Source: an uncultured Bacteroidota bacterium
GTDB taxonomy: Bacteria > Bacteroidota > Bacteroidia > Flavobacteriales > Flavobacteriaceae
Assembly (NCBI GenBank): GCA_902515405.1
Contig: CABXUS010000008.1
Coordinates: 1-54,990, forward strand
Reading direction: 5' to 3'
Length of the DNA stretch: 54,990 nucleotides
The notes under the pieces are model-generated. The model had not been told where the DNA came from and ran no database searches. It worked only from the letters and a program-made list of their open reading frames with translations. Below are positions 18,458 through 28,523 of the stretch, piece by piece. Made by a program: the position numbers and the translations under genes. Positions within the stretch are counted from its first letter, which is position 1. Every line of letters begins with the position of its first letter.

Positions 18458-21400
18458 ATGAATAATAAATATATATTTAAAGGATTGTCCTTTTTGACTG
18501 CTTTTTTATTTTTTGCAAATTTTATTTTTTCTCAAAACATAATAAATGGTGAAGTTTCAGATAATTTAGGTAATTCTCTGCCCGGCGTTAGTATTGTTGA
18601 AAAAGGTACTACAAATGGGACAGTAACTGACTTTGATGGAAACTTTCAATTAAATGTCGGAGATTCAGCCATAATTGTTTTTTCTTATATAGGATATATT
18701 ACTCAAGAGATTGGATCATCTGCAAGTATGTCTGTAAATATGCAAGAAGATGTATCAAGGCTTGAACAAGTCGTTGTAGTTGGTTATGGTACTCAACAAA
18801 AAAAGACATTATCGGGATCTATAGCATCAGTATCCGGTGAAGAAATAAATTTGAGACCTGCACCTAATACAAGTCAACTAATGATTGGACAAGTTGCAGG
18901 ACTTTCAACTCAATTAAGAGGGGGGTTGCCTGGTTCCGACTTCGCAACATTAAGAATCAGAAATTTTGAAGCACCATTAATTATTGTAGATGGAATTGTT
19001 GCTACTTTTGGACAAGTTGACCCAAATGATATTGAAAATATTTCTGTAATTAAAGATGGAGCAGCATCAATCTATGGTGCAAGAGCTGGTAATGGTGTTA
19101 TTCTTATTACGACAAAAAGGGGAACTGATGCAGGTCAGGGAACAAAATTTTCATACAATGGTACTACAACATGGTCAGCATTAACATACGCTCCTAATAG
19201 TATAAATTCTCATCAATTTGCAGAACTAACTTTAGAGCAAGGAGTGTCACTTGATGAAAATTTACCAACTTATTTAAGTTATAATCCAACAACAAAAAAA
19301 ACTTATTTTAACAAAGATGGAGTTGAATGGGATGGAAGTAATTGGTGGGATATTTTATATAATGATTGGACACCTCAAACACAGCATAACTTGAGTGCTA
19401 GAGGAAGAAGCGAAAATATTGGCTATTTTATTTCTCTAGGATTTAAAGATCAAGAAAGTGCTTTGAGAAATGCAGATTACACTCATACAAGATATAATAT
19501 TAGAACTAATCTAGATGTTAAATTTACTGATAAACTAAGTGCAAAAGTTGATATGTCATATTATCAAACTACGTTAGATCGTGCTAATTTCGTAGAAGCA
19601 GAGTTATGGACTAGAATGCGATCAGGGAAACCTACTTATTTAGCTCTATTTCCCGATGAAAGTTATCCTTCGCATACAGGTCAAGGTTCTGTGTACACAC
19701 CTCTTTATATGATTCAAAAGGAGTACTCTGGTAGTGTAGTACAACGTGACAATAATTTAAGAGCAGCAATAAGTCTTACTTATAATGTGCCTTTTATTTC
19801 CGGATTAGATATTACTGGAAGTTTAAATATGGAAACTCAAACCGAATGGAATAAGCAAATTAGAAAATCATTTTCTGCTTATGATTATGATGGAGGTATT
19901 TCAGACAATCCATACACTCTTTTTGGAACGATTAATAGAAATGCTATTAATGTTAACTCAGACAGAGATATGGAATTACTTCCAAGATTAACTCTTAATT
20001 ATTCAAAAGAATGGTCTAACAGTAAATTAAATACATTAGTTGCATTTGAATCAACAACATTTCAAAGAGATTATTTAATGGGTTCGAGGTTTGATCCTGT
20101 CTCATTGGAAGCTCCATATCTAAATTATTCCTCACCAGCTGAACAGGATAATGCAGAAATTTTCTCACAAACGGCAAGAACTAGTGTTATCTCTAGAATA
20201 AATTATAGTTTGAAAGATAAATATTTATTTGAACTTATTATGAGAGCTGATGCGACTGCAAGATATTCTGTTAAAGGAAGATGGGGTTATTTTCCAAGTA
20301 TGAGTTTTGGCTGGAGAATATCTGAGGAGGATTTTATGAAAGATAATTCTGCATGGAATAACTTGAAGTTTAGAGCATCCTATGGAATTATGGGTAACGA
20401 TGCCATTTCAAATTATGATTTCTTAACTGGATATAATATTTCGGGTGGCTTCTATTTATATGGTGGTGACCCATATCCAATAATTTCATCTGCTGGTTTA
20501 GCAAATGCTCTTGTTACTTGGGAATCAATGAAGATGGCTAATATAGGAATTGAGGGTACCTTATGGAATGGTGGATTAGGGTTTGAATTAGATGTTTTTT
20601 ATAGATTAAGAGAAGATATTTTAGCAATTCCTCAGGTAAATGTTCCTTTTCATTTTGGTGCTAGTTTACCTAGGACTAACTTAAATTCCAGAGATAATAG
20701 AGGTTTTGATTTTATGCTTACTCATAAAGGTAAAATTGGTAATGTCAAATATGAAATAAATCCAATGGTCTCTTGGGCAAGAGGAAAATATGTTTCCTGG
20801 GAAGAAAATACTCTCCCAACAGATGGTGTTGATGCTGAGACATTAGCAAACAATATTGCTTTTAATAATCGTTACAATCTTTCAGGAAAATGGGACGATA
20901 TTCAATGGGGTTTTAGATCGGATGGTTTTTTCACTTCTCAAAATCAAATAGACAATCACCCGATTGATGCTGACAATGCTGGTAATAGCACAGTAATTGT
21001 TGGTGATTTAATTTTTATTGATCAAAATGGAGATGGTGTTTTAGATTGGAAAGATCAAGTTGAGCTTGGAAAAGGCGGTATGCCAAACTGGAACTTCAGT
21101 ACATGGACAAATGCTAGTTGGGGTAGATGGTCTGTTAATGTTTTATGGCAGGGAGCTGCAGGGTTTTCAACTGCTTTTACAGGTGCAGGTAGTTGGCAGG
21201 GACTTTCCGGAAACCAAATAGTTCCAACCCTAAATGTTTTTAATAATAGATCAATAGTCGGCAGTGATGGCGATATTGAAATTTTGGGAAGATTTCCGCC
21301 CACAAACGGTGCGGGAGGTATTTCCAGTATCAGTAGTAGAGCTAATGACTTTGCTAGAAAAGACGTAGTTTATTTGCGATTAAAAACAATTAATATTGGT

Positions 21401-21592
21401 TATAATGTGCCAAAAAATATCACAAATAAACTTGGTTTAGATGCAGTTCAATTATACTTAGCAGGCTCTAATATTTTAACTTTTGATAACTTAGGTGTAT
21501 TTTCTGGGAGTTACGATCCTGAACAACTAGGAACTACCAATGCATACCCAAATACAAAAACATGGACAACAGGACTAAAAATAGGATTTTAA
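18458..21592 (+). CDS. SusC-family TonB-dependent outer-membrane transporter
   Basis: This SusC-like oligosaccharide importer has 1044 residues. After the signal peptide (about 1-26) comes a carboxypeptidase-D-like regulatory domain (NIINGEVSDNLGNSLPGVSI). The TonB box is EQVVVVGYG (103-111), and the plug ends with SIYGARAGNGVILITTKRG (about 205-222). A long beta-barrel ends in the typical aromatic residue (LKIGF). It pairs with SusD 18 bases downstream. Together they take up large glycan fragments with energy from TonB. It diverges from the sulfatase-gal operon. Confidence 0.96.
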   Translation: MNNKYIFKGLSFLTAFLFFANFIFSQNIINGEVSDNLGNSLPGVSIVEKGTTNGTVTDFDGNFQLNVGDSAIIVFSYIGYITQEIGSSASMSVNMQEDVSRLEQVVVVGYGTQQKKTLSGSIASVSGEEINLRPAPNTSQLMIGQVAGLSTQLRGGLPGSDFATLRIRNFEAPLIIVDGIVATFGQVDPNDIENISVIKDGAASIYGARAGNGVILITTKRGTDAGQGTKFSYNGTTTWSALTYAPNSINSHQFAELTLEQGVSLDENLPTYLSYNPTTKKTYFNKDGVEWDGSNWWDILYNDWTPQTQHNLSARGRSENIGYFISLGFKDQESALRNADYTHTRYNIRTNLDVKFTDKLSAKVDMSYYQTTLDRANFVEAELWTRMRSGKPTYLALFPDESYPSHTGQGSVYTPLYMIQKEYSGSVVQRDNNLRAAISLTYNVPFISGLDITGSLNMETQTEWNKQIRKSFSAYDYDGGISDNPYTLFGTINRNAINVNSDRDMELLPRLTLNYSKEWSNSKLNTLVAFESTTFQRDYLMGSRFDPVSLEAPYLNYSSPAEQDNAEIFSQTARTSVISRINYSLKDKYLFELIMRADATARYSVKGRWGYFPSMSFGWRISEEDFMKDNSAWNNLKFRASYGIMGNDAISNYDFLTGYNISGGFYLYGGDPYPIISSAGLANALVTWESMKMANIGIEGTLWNGGLGFELDVFYRLREDILAIPQVNVPFHFGASLPRTNLNSRDNRGFDFMLTHKGKIGNVKYEINPMVSWARGKYVSWEENTLPTDGVDAETLANNIAFNNRYNLSGKWDDIQWGFRSDGFFTSQNQIDNHPIDADNAGNSTVIVGDLIFIDQNGDGVLDWKDQVELGKGGMPNWNFSTWTNASWGRWSVNVLWQGAAGFSTAFTGAGSWQGLSGNQIVPTLNVFNNRSIVGSDGDIEILGRFPPTNGAGGISSISSRANDFARKDVVYLRLKTINIGYNVPKNITNKLGLDAVQLYLAGSNILTFDNLGVFSGSYDPEQLGTTNAYPNTKTWTTGLKIGF

Positions 21593-21610
21593 AAATAAAT
21601 TTAAATAATC

Positions 21611-23389
21611 ATGAATAAATTAAACAAGCTTTTATACTTTTTTCTACCTATGATTTTTATAGTAGGATGTGCAGATTTAGACTTGCAACCCACTGATATG
21701 ATTTCTGAGGAATCAGTTAAAAATGATCCTCAATTGGTGGAAGCATTTTTAAATAAAATTTATCACAATACTAGATGGGAACCAAATAGCCATAAAGGCC
21801 AAAGAGATGGCAATAAAGAAGCATGGAAACATTGGAGATTTGTTGATATGACTAATTCAGGTGAAGCTACAATGTATGCTTCATGGCCTATTGCTGTTAA
21901 ATCTACTGTTGCAATCCCCGATAATGCTGGATCGAGTGAAGTATTAAATTATTGGCCTTATGGTAATATTAGATCTGCTAATGAAATTATTGAAATATTA
22001 GCTGATGCTAATTTTGATGCAGAATCAATTGCGATTCAGACTGCCGAAGCTAAATTTATGAGGGCATTCATGTATTTTGAATTAGCTAAAAGATATGGAG
22101 GTGTTCCATTAGAATTATATCCTAAGCAAGTTGACGCAACATATGACGAATTAATGATTCCAAGATCAACATTACAACAAGTTTATGATCAAATCATTGA
22201 AGATTGTGATGTTGCTATTGCTGATTTACCTCTTAGTGGTACCGGTCCAGGTATGGCTATTAGTGGGAAAGCTAACAAAAATGCTGCTAGAGCACTAAAA
22301 AGTAGAGCTGCTTTATATGCTGCAAGAATTGCAAAATATCATCCACAGTCTGCTGATGGTTTAACTTCAATACCTGCAAGTTTAGCTGCAGGCTATTACA
22401 CAATGTCTCATAGTGCTGCAAGTGCTATCATAGAAGGAGGAAAGAATCCCTTACACACAGGGGGAGGCACCTATGAAAAGACTTATTCAGAGGTTCTTAC
22501 AAAAAGCGGTAACTCTGAACAAATTTTTGTTGAGGAATATAGTTTAGATCTTGGAAAAACTCACATGCATGGACACTTTTTGATGCCTGATGGATTCAAG
22601 TTAGGTTGGGGATCTCAAATTCAACTTTATGAACATTCAATGGAAAGGTTTGAATATAAAGATGGTTCACCTGGAAATAAAAACAGATCTCTATTTAATA
22701 ACAATACATTCTTTGATTTAGAGGATGTTGTATATCAAAAAGATCCAAGATATTTAGCAAAAGTATGGACACCTGAAGAGGTTTATGCTGGAAGATCGGT
22801 TTGGGTGCATGATAATAGCGTTGGTACTGGAAATTTTCCAGGTAGAGCTGGAGATGTTGCTCCAACTAGGTCTCCACCAAGAAATAGAGTTAAAGGAGGT
22901 AGAATGGGACAGCACAGAGTTCCTCTAGATGGTAGTTATGAATTTATTCCATATAATACTGATGAATCTAACTATGTTGTTTTTAGAACAGGTGAAATGT
23001 ATTTAAATGCTGCAGAGGCTGCATTTGAAACTGGTAGACCAGTTAGAGCTAAAGAAATGCTTAATGCAATACGAAATAGAGTTGGAATGCCAGCAAAACA
23101 AACTATAACTCTTGATGTTATAAAAAATGAAAGATATACTGAATTGTTTGCTGAAAATCATCATGTATGGGATTTAAAAACATGGAGAGATGCAGAAGCT
23201 GAAATTCATATGAGAGAAAAATGGGGAGTGAAGTGGTATAGAAGAAAATCGGATGGTTTTTATAAAGCTAAAAGGTGGAAGTGGAACTTTTCTCAAAACA
23301 CTCCATTTTTACCTCAAATGTATTGGTTACCAATTGGTACAGCAAGATTAGCAGATAATCCCAATCTTGTTGAAAACCCTGGATATTAA
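21611..23389 (+). CDS. SusD/RagB-family glycan-binding lipoprotein
   Basis: SusD proteins cap the SusC barrel on the cell surface and capture the substrate. This one has 592 residues, with a lipobox at MIFIVGC (C20) followed by ADLDLQP. The family signatures include an early SEESVKNDP-type segment, TPR-like helices (AEAKFMRAFMYFELAKRYGG), and the C-terminal LKTWRDAE and PIGTARLADNPNL segments. It follows susC with an 18-base gap. A strong hairpin terminator lies just downstream, before the rest of the plus-strand PUL arm. Confidence 0.95.
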   Translation: MNKLNKLLYFFLPMIFIVGCADLDLQPTDMISEESVKNDPQLVEAFLNKIYHNTRWEPNSHKGQRDGNKEAWKHWRFVDMTNSGEATMYASWPIAVKSTVAIPDNAGSSEVLNYWPYGNIRSANEIIEILADANFDAESIAIQTAEAKFMRAFMYFELAKRYGGVPLELYPKQVDATYDELMIPRSTLQQVYDQIIEDCDVAIADLPLSGTGPGMAISGKANKNAARALKSRAALYAARIAKYHPQSADGLTSIPASLAAGYYTMSHSAASAIIEGGKNPLHTGGGTYEKTYSEVLTKSGNSEQIFVEEYSLDLGKTHMHGHFLMPDGFKLGWGSQIQLYEHSMERFEYKDGSPGNKNRSLFNNNTFFDLEDVVYQKDPRYLAKVWTPEEVYAGRSVWVHDNSVGTGNFPGRAGDVAPTRSPPRNRVKGGRMGQHRVPLDGSYEFIPYNTDESNYVVFRTGEMYLNAAEAAFETGRPVRAKEMLNAIRNRVGMPAKQTITLDVIKNERYTELFAENHHVWDLKTWRDAEAEIHMREKWGVKWYRRKSDGFYKAKRWKWNFSQNTPFLPQMYWLPIGTARLADNPNLVENPGY

Positions 23390-23412
23390 TAAAATTAATT
23401 ATTTATAATTTT

Positions 23413-23443
23413 AAAAAAAGGACCTATAATGGTCCTTTTTTTT
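23413..23443 (+). terminator. rho-independent terminator after susD
   Basis: A GGACC/GGTCC stem is extended by an A7/T7 pairing (23413-23424 with 23431-23442) around the loop TATAAT and followed by a T-run. It lies 24 bases after the susD stop and only 20 bases before the next ATG (23463). It is symmetrical enough to act in both directions. The short distance leaves little room for a promoter, so partial read-through into the downstream genes is likely. Confidence 0.85.
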
Positions 23444-23462
23444 ATATTTAAAATTATATAAA

Positions 23463-23912
23463 ATGAAAAATGCTTTTGTGATTTTATTGTTTTGCTCATG
23501 TATGAGTCTTAAAGTTGATAACTTAAATATTCCAAATAATAATATTAATGTTGGATATGGCAACCAAAATAAGCTGATGTCAACTAAATCATTGTCTGAA
23601 ATTGAAAAAAACAAATTAAATATTGGAATTAGCAATAATTTATCTGAAAGTCTAAAAGGTAAGGCAGCTGGGTTAACAGCTTCAAAAGTAAACTTAAGTT
23701 TACCGGATAAATATCCATCATTATTTATTAGAAATTTTGATTCACCTCCTTTAATAATTGTTGATGGAATTGAAACGGATATTAATCAAATTGATTCAAA
23801 TGATATTGAGTCTATTTCTCTTTTAAAAGATTCAGCTGCAGCTATTTATGGTTCTAGAGCTGGAAATGGTGTTATTATAATAACTACTAAAAGAGGAAAT
23901 ATTATAAATTAA
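23463..23912 (+). CDS. orphan TonB-dependent receptor plug-domain protein
   Basis: The 149-residue protein has a short hydrophobic N-terminus with cysteines (LLFCSCMS), perhaps a signal or lipobox. An NVGYG segment at 29-33 recalls the SusC TonB box, and a plug domain spans about 50-146. Segments such as PPLIIVDGIE, NDIESISLLKD and IYGSRAGNGVIIITTKRG closely parallel the plug of the upstream SusC. It stops where the barrel should begin, and no barrel coding follows in any frame before the next gene. It is therefore a free plug, either a specialised small protein or a stable remnant of a duplicated susC. Function unknown. Confidence 0.8.
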   Translation: MKNAFVILLFCSCMSLKVDNLNIPNNNINVGYGNQNKLMSTKSLSEIEKNKLNIGISNNLSESLKGKAAGLTASKVNLSLPDKYPSLFIRNFDSPPLIIVDGIETDINQIDSNDIESISLLKDSAAAIYGSRAGNGVIIITTKRGNIIN

Positions 23913-23921
23913 AATAATTTA

Positions 23922-25325
23922 ATGAAAAATTTTTTTTTATTATTTATTTTTTTTTCTTCTTGTTCTAATCAAACCACACAACCAAATCTTTTATTTATAA
24001 TAGTTGATGATCTTGGCTGGAAAGATGTTAGCTATAATGATTCCGATTTTTATGAAACCTTTAATATTGATCGTCTTAGTCAAAATAGTATGTTATTTTA
24101 TAATGCTTATTCTGCAAGTCCTGTTTGTTCTCCAACAAGAGCTTCAATTATGACTGGAAAACACCCTGCAGTTGTTAATATAACAGATTGGATTCCAGGA
24201 CTGGACCCTAATGACCGAATACTTTTGGGGCCAAAAGATAGAAATGAGTTGCCACTTCATGAAATTACAATTGCTGAGCTATTAAAAAAAGATGGTTATA
24301 AAACATTTTACTCAGGTAAATGGCATTTAGGCAGTGAAGGTCATTACCCTGAAGATCAAGGGTTTGATATAAATAAAGGAGGTTTTGAAAAAGGAAGTCC
24401 TATTGGTGGTTATTATTCCCCCTACAAAAATCCAAAATTATCTGATGGTCCTGAGGGTGAATATCTCAGTGATAGATTGACGCAAGAGACAATTGATTTT
24501 ATTGAAGATATACATGATTCTGGTCCATTTGCTGCTTTTTTATCTTTTTATAATGTTCATACTCCAATTCAAGAAAATAAAGAATTTTATGATTATTATC
24601 TAGATAAATTAAAAAATTATGATGATATCGACCCTGTTACAAAAAAAGAGGGCGAAGCCATAACCTTGCAAAATCAAAGAAATGCTAAATATGCATCAAT
24701 GGTTCACGCAACTGATGTTAATATTGGAAAAATTTTAAAATATTTAAAAAAGAATAAACTTTATGACAATACTTTGATTGTTTTCACGTCTGATAATGGA
24801 GGTTTATCTACACTAGGAAAAATAGCTCCTACATCAGTTAATCCTTTGCGAGCTGGAAAAGGGTGGTTATATGAGGGCGGAATTAAGATTCCACAACTCT
24901 TAAAACTTCCCAAACAAGTTTTTAGGGAGATAATATATGAACCTGTAGTCTCTTATGATCTTTTTCCTACTGTTTTAAAAATATTAAATATTGATTATAA
25001 TAAAAAAGAAATTTATGGAAAGGACCTTTCTAACCTATTCTTAAAAAAAGAATTTAAAAGAGATTATATTTTTTGGCATTTTCCTCACTACCATGGTTCT
25101 TTATGGAAGCCTGGCTCAGCAATTAGAAATAATCAGTGGAAATTGCTTGAATTTTATGAGGATAATAACTATGAATTATATAACTTATATGAAGATTTAG
25201 GTGAATCCAAAAACTTAGCTAAAGTTTATCCAAAAATTGTAAATAAACTTTCTAAAAAAATGAATGAAATCAAGCTTAAATTAAATGCGAATAAAACTAA
25301 AGTAAATAATAACTACAAAAAATGA
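23922..25325 (+). CDS. sulfatase (S1 type), lipoprotein
   Basis: This sulfatase has 467 residues and a lipobox (FSSCSNQ, C14). VDDLGWKD is at 28-35. The formylglycine cysteine is C69 in CSPTR (69-73). YSGKWHLGS and FTSDNGGLS complete the active site. It overlaps the next sulfatase by four bases (ATGA) and begins ten bases after the plug gene, so the group is one transcription unit. The overall pattern resembles the sulfatase at 14861-16357 in the opposite arm. Confidence 0.94.
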   Translation: MKNFFLLFIFFSSCSNQTTQPNLLFIIVDDLGWKDVSYNDSDFYETFNIDRLSQNSMLFYNAYSASPVCSPTRASIMTGKHPAVVNITDWIPGLDPNDRILLGPKDRNELPLHEITIAELLKKDGYKTFYSGKWHLGSEGHYPEDQGFDINKGGFEKGSPIGGYYSPYKNPKLSDGPEGEYLSDRLTQETIDFIEDIHDSGPFAAFLSFYNVHTPIQENKEFYDYYLDKLKNYDDIDPVTKKEGEAITLQNQRNAKYASMVHATDVNIGKILKYLKKNKLYDNTLIVFTSDNGGLSTLGKIAPTSVNPLRAGKGWLYEGGIKIPQLLKLPKQVFREIIYEPVVSYDLFPTVLKILNIDYNKKEIYGKDLSNLFLKKEFKRDYIFWHFPHYHGSLWKPGSAIRNNQWKLLEFYEDNNYELYNLYEDLGESKNLAKVYPKIVNKLSKKMNEIKLKLNANKTKVNNNYKK

Positions 25326-26923
25326 AAAATATTTATCTATTAATAATTATACTTTTTTTGTCTGCGTGTGCGGATAAGGATGAAAGACCTAACATATTGT
25401 TTATTATGTCAGATGATCATGCATACCAAGCTATCAGCGCATATAGTGATAAACTAATTCAAACCCCCAATATTGACAGGATAGCCAATGAGGGAATTTT
25501 ATTTACAAATGCATGTGTAACAAATTCAATATGTGCACCCTCTAGAGCAGTTATACTTACCGGCAAGCATAGTCATTTAAATGGAAAAATTGATAACCAT
25601 GCTAAATTTGATACAACTCAGGTTACATTCCCCCAACTTTTTCAAAAGGCAGGATATCAGACAGCTATGTATGGAAAACTTCACTTTGGAAATAACCCTA
25701 AGGGAGTTGATGACTTTTTAATTCTTCCTGGCCAAGGCGATTACATTAATCCAAAGTTTTTAGGGAAAGAAAAAGATACTGTGATTACTGGTTATGTTAG
25801 TGATGTGATTACAGACCTAACGTTAAACTGGTTTAAAACTAAAAGAGATAAGAATAGACCCTTTATGATGATGTATCTTCATAAGGCTCCACATAGAGCT
25901 TGGTGGCCAAGTCCAGAAAAGTTTGCTGAGTTTTATGAAAAGAAATTCCCAGAGCCAGAAACTCTTTTTGATGACTATTCTAACAGAGGAACTGCTGCAA
26001 AAACAGCAGAAATGAACCTTCTTACTCATATGCAATATATGCATGACAGTAAAGTAAGACCTGCTGTTATAAAAGAAATGGGTAAAGTAGAACCTGAGAT
26101 TGTATACGTAAGGGGAGATGGTACTTTAATGCGTCCAAATGCTTCAGGTTTTAATAGACCATTTGGAAGAGCAAATGAAGGGCAAAAAAAGAAATATGAT
26201 GTAACTCTTGACAAAATTAGTTCCGATTTTAAGAAGAATTGGCCAAAAATGAATGATGAGGAAAAAATGAGATGGAAATTTCAAAGATATATGCAAGATT
26301 ATCTAGCAACTATTTCATCAGTAGATGATAATGTTGGAAGAGTTCTAGATTATCTTGAAGAAACAGGACTTGATGAAAATACAATAGTTGTTTACACATC
26401 AGATCAAGGTTTTTATTTAGGCGAACATGGTTGGTTTGATAAAAGATTCATTTATGATGAGTCTTTTAAAACACCACTAATGATTAAATGGCCAAATAAA
26501 ATAAATGCTGGTATAACTAATGACGAAATGGTACAAAATTTAGATTTTGCTCAAACATTTTTAGAAGCTGCAATGATTGATGTTCCTGATGATATGCAGG
26601 GTGAAAGCCTTATGCCATTGCTTCTCAGTGAAAATGATAAATGGACCAGAGAAGAAGTTTATTATCATTATTATGAATATCCATCTGTTCACATGGCTAA
26701 AAGACATTATGGAATTGTTACTAAAGAATTTAAACTAGTTAGATTTTACTATGATGTTGATGAATGGGAACTATATGATAGATATAATGACCCTAATGAG
26801 ATGAATAATGTATATTCCGATCCAGCATATGAAGATGTTGTAAAGAATCTAACAGAAAGATTAGCAAAATTGAGAGTAAAGTATAAAGATTCTGAGGAAT
26901 TGGATCAGAAGTTTTTATACTAA
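25322..26923 (+). CDS. sulfatase (S1, N-acetylglucosamine-6-sulfatase/mucin-desulfating type), lipoprotein
   Basis: This sulfatase has 533 residues and a lipobox (LSACADK, C16). The metal motif is SDDHAYQAISAY, the modified cysteine is C71 in CAPSR (71-75), the lysine/histidine pair is MYGKLHFGN, and YTSDQGFYLGEHGWFDKR is typical of the glucosamine-6-sulfatase-like group. That group includes enzymes acting on GlcNAc-6-S and on other 6-sulfated sugars, so specificity is open. It overlaps the neighbouring esterase by one base (TAATG) and the previous sulfatase by four. Confidence 0.93.
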   Translation: MKNIYLLIIILFLSACADKDERPNILFIMSDDHAYQAISAYSDKLIQTPNIDRIANEGILFTNACVTNSICAPSRAVILTGKHSHLNGKIDNHAKFDTTQVTFPQLFQKAGYQTAMYGKLHFGNNPKGVDDFLILPGQGDYINPKFLGKEKDTVITGYVSDVITDLTLNWFKTKRDKNRPFMMMYLHKAPHRAWWPSPEKFAEFYEKKFPEPETLFDDYSNRGTAAKTAEMNLLTHMQYMHDSKVRPAVIKEMGKVEPEIVYVRGDGTLMRPNASGFNRPFGRANEGQKKKYDVTLDKISSDFKKNWPKMNDEEKMRWKFQRYMQDYLATISSVDDNVGRVLDYLEETGLDENTIVVYTSDQGFYLGEHGWFDKRFIYDESFKTPLMIKWPNKINAGITNDEMVQNLDFAQTFLEAAMIDVPDDMQGESLMPLLLSENDKWTREEVYYHYYEYPSVHMAKRHYGIVTKEFKLVRFYYDVDEWELYDRYNDPNEMNNVYSDPAYEDVVKNLTERLAKLRVKYKDSEELDQKFLY

Positions 26924-28353
26924 TGAGGTTTATATATTTTTTTGTTTTTTTATTATCATTTAATTCAAGTGCTCAAATAAAACTTAGTAATCTGTTTTCT
27001 AATAATATGGTTCTTCAACAAAAATCAGATGTTGGTATTTGGGGAACTGGGATTAAAAACAAACAAATTATTATTACACCCTCATGGTCAAATCAAAAAT
27101 TTATAACCAAAGTTAAAAATGATGGTAGTTGGTATCAAGAAATAGAAACACCTGAAGCAGGAGGTCCTTACTCAATATTGATTATTTGTGATGCTGATAA
27201 AAAAATTTTAGAAAATATCTTAATAGGTGAAGTTTGGGTTGCTTCAGGTCAATCTAATATGGAAATGACACTTTCGGGAAGTAATAGAGAACCTGTTCTT
27301 GGATCACTAGATTTGATTGCAAAATCTAAAAACTCTAATATTCGTCTTTTTACTGTTAAAAATTCTTCAGAAAATACACCTACAAAGTATTTGGATGGAA
27401 CTTGGTCTGTTGCAAATTCATCAAGTGTACCTAATTTTAGTGCAGTTGCTTATTCTTTTGCAAACTTTTTAAATGAAATATTAAATATTCCAATTGGAAT
27501 AATTAATTCTTCATGGGGAGGATCTCCTGCTGAGGCTTGGACTGATAAAAAATCTTTAGACGACAATTTTAAAAAATCTGAAATAAAAAATCACCATAAT
27601 GATAACGCTATCCATCATAACCCCTCAGGACTCTTTAATGGAATGATTTCTCCTTTAATTCCATTTAAAATTAAAGGAGCTATTTGGTACCAAGGAGAGA
27701 GTAATATTGGAAGAGCAAGTAGTTATACAAAATTGATGAATACTATGATCAAAGGATGGAGAAATCAATGGGGACAAGGAGATTTTCCTTTTTATTTTGT
27801 TCAGATAGCTCCTGATGGATCCGTTGGTAATGGCTATGGAACTTCTCAAGCATTTTTAAGAGAAGCTCAACTTAATACAATGCTTTCATTAAAGAACACA
27901 GGAATGGCTGTTACTTTAGATATAGGTAGTAAAATAACCAGTCATCCTCAAGAAAAAATTCTTGTAGGAAAAAGGTTAGCATATTGGGCATTAGCCAAAA
28001 ATTACGGATTTGATACTCTACCTTTTTCAGGACCAATATATGAATCGTTCGAAGTTAAAAAAGACAAAGTTTATGTTAATTTTAAATATGCAAAAAACGG
28101 AGTAACTAGCTACGGTAAACCTCTAACTGGATTTGAAATAGCTGGGAAAAATAAAGTTTTTTATGAAGCAGATGCAACAATAAATCCTCATTGGACAGCA
28201 GGATGGCAGGATAGAAGCGTGCTTGTCTTGAAAAGCAGTGAAGTTGACAATCCATTATATATTCGATATGGTTGGAAAAATTATATTTGGGGTAATTTAT
28301 ATAATATTGAGGGGTTGCCAGCATCGTCGTTTAGATCTTATGATTTTGATTAG
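26923..28353 (+). CDS. SASA-family carbohydrate acetylesterase (sialate O-acetylesterase-like)
   Basis: This 476-residue exported SGNH-type esterase starts with a signal peptide (FFVFLLSFNSSAQ). The nucleophile is S111 in ASGQSNMEM, and the second family block is GAIWYQGESNIGR. The family removes acetyl groups from sialic acid or from plant and algal polysaccharides. With sulfatases and no sialidase around, a de-acetylating role on the PUL glycan is more likely than sialate release. It is the last gene of the plus-strand PUL arm, translationally coupled to the sulfatase before it. Confidence 0.88.
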   Translation: MRFIYFFVFLLSFNSSAQIKLSNLFSNNMVLQQKSDVGIWGTGIKNKQIIITPSWSNQKFITKVKNDGSWYQEIETPEAGGPYSILIICDADKKILENILIGEVWVASGQSNMEMTLSGSNREPVLGSLDLIAKSKNSNIRLFTVKNSSENTPTKYLDGTWSVANSSSVPNFSAVAYSFANFLNEILNIPIGIINSSWGGSPAEAWTDKKSLDDNFKKSEIKNHHNDNAIHHNPSGLFNGMISPLIPFKIKGAIWYQGESNIGRASSYTKLMNTMIKGWRNQWGQGDFPFYFVQIAPDGSVGNGYGTSQAFLREAQLNTMLSLKNTGMAVTLDIGSKITSHPQEKILVGKRLAYWALAKNYGFDTLPFSGPIYESFEVKKDKVYVNFKYAKNGVTSYGKPLTGFEIAGKNKVFYEADATINPHWTAGWQDRSVLVLKSSEVDNPLYIRYGWKNYIWGNLYNIEGLPASSFRSYDFD

Positions 28354-28523
28354 ACCTAAAGAGAATCTTTGTTTAATATTGATGTTTTAACAGCAAGTTC
28401 TTTTTATTTTATAGAATTAGTAAAATAGGTATTCAAATTTTACCGTTTTCATAATTAATAACATATTACTTTATTAACATAGTTTTTTAGAGTTATTTAT
28501 AATTATATTGTAATAAAAATATT

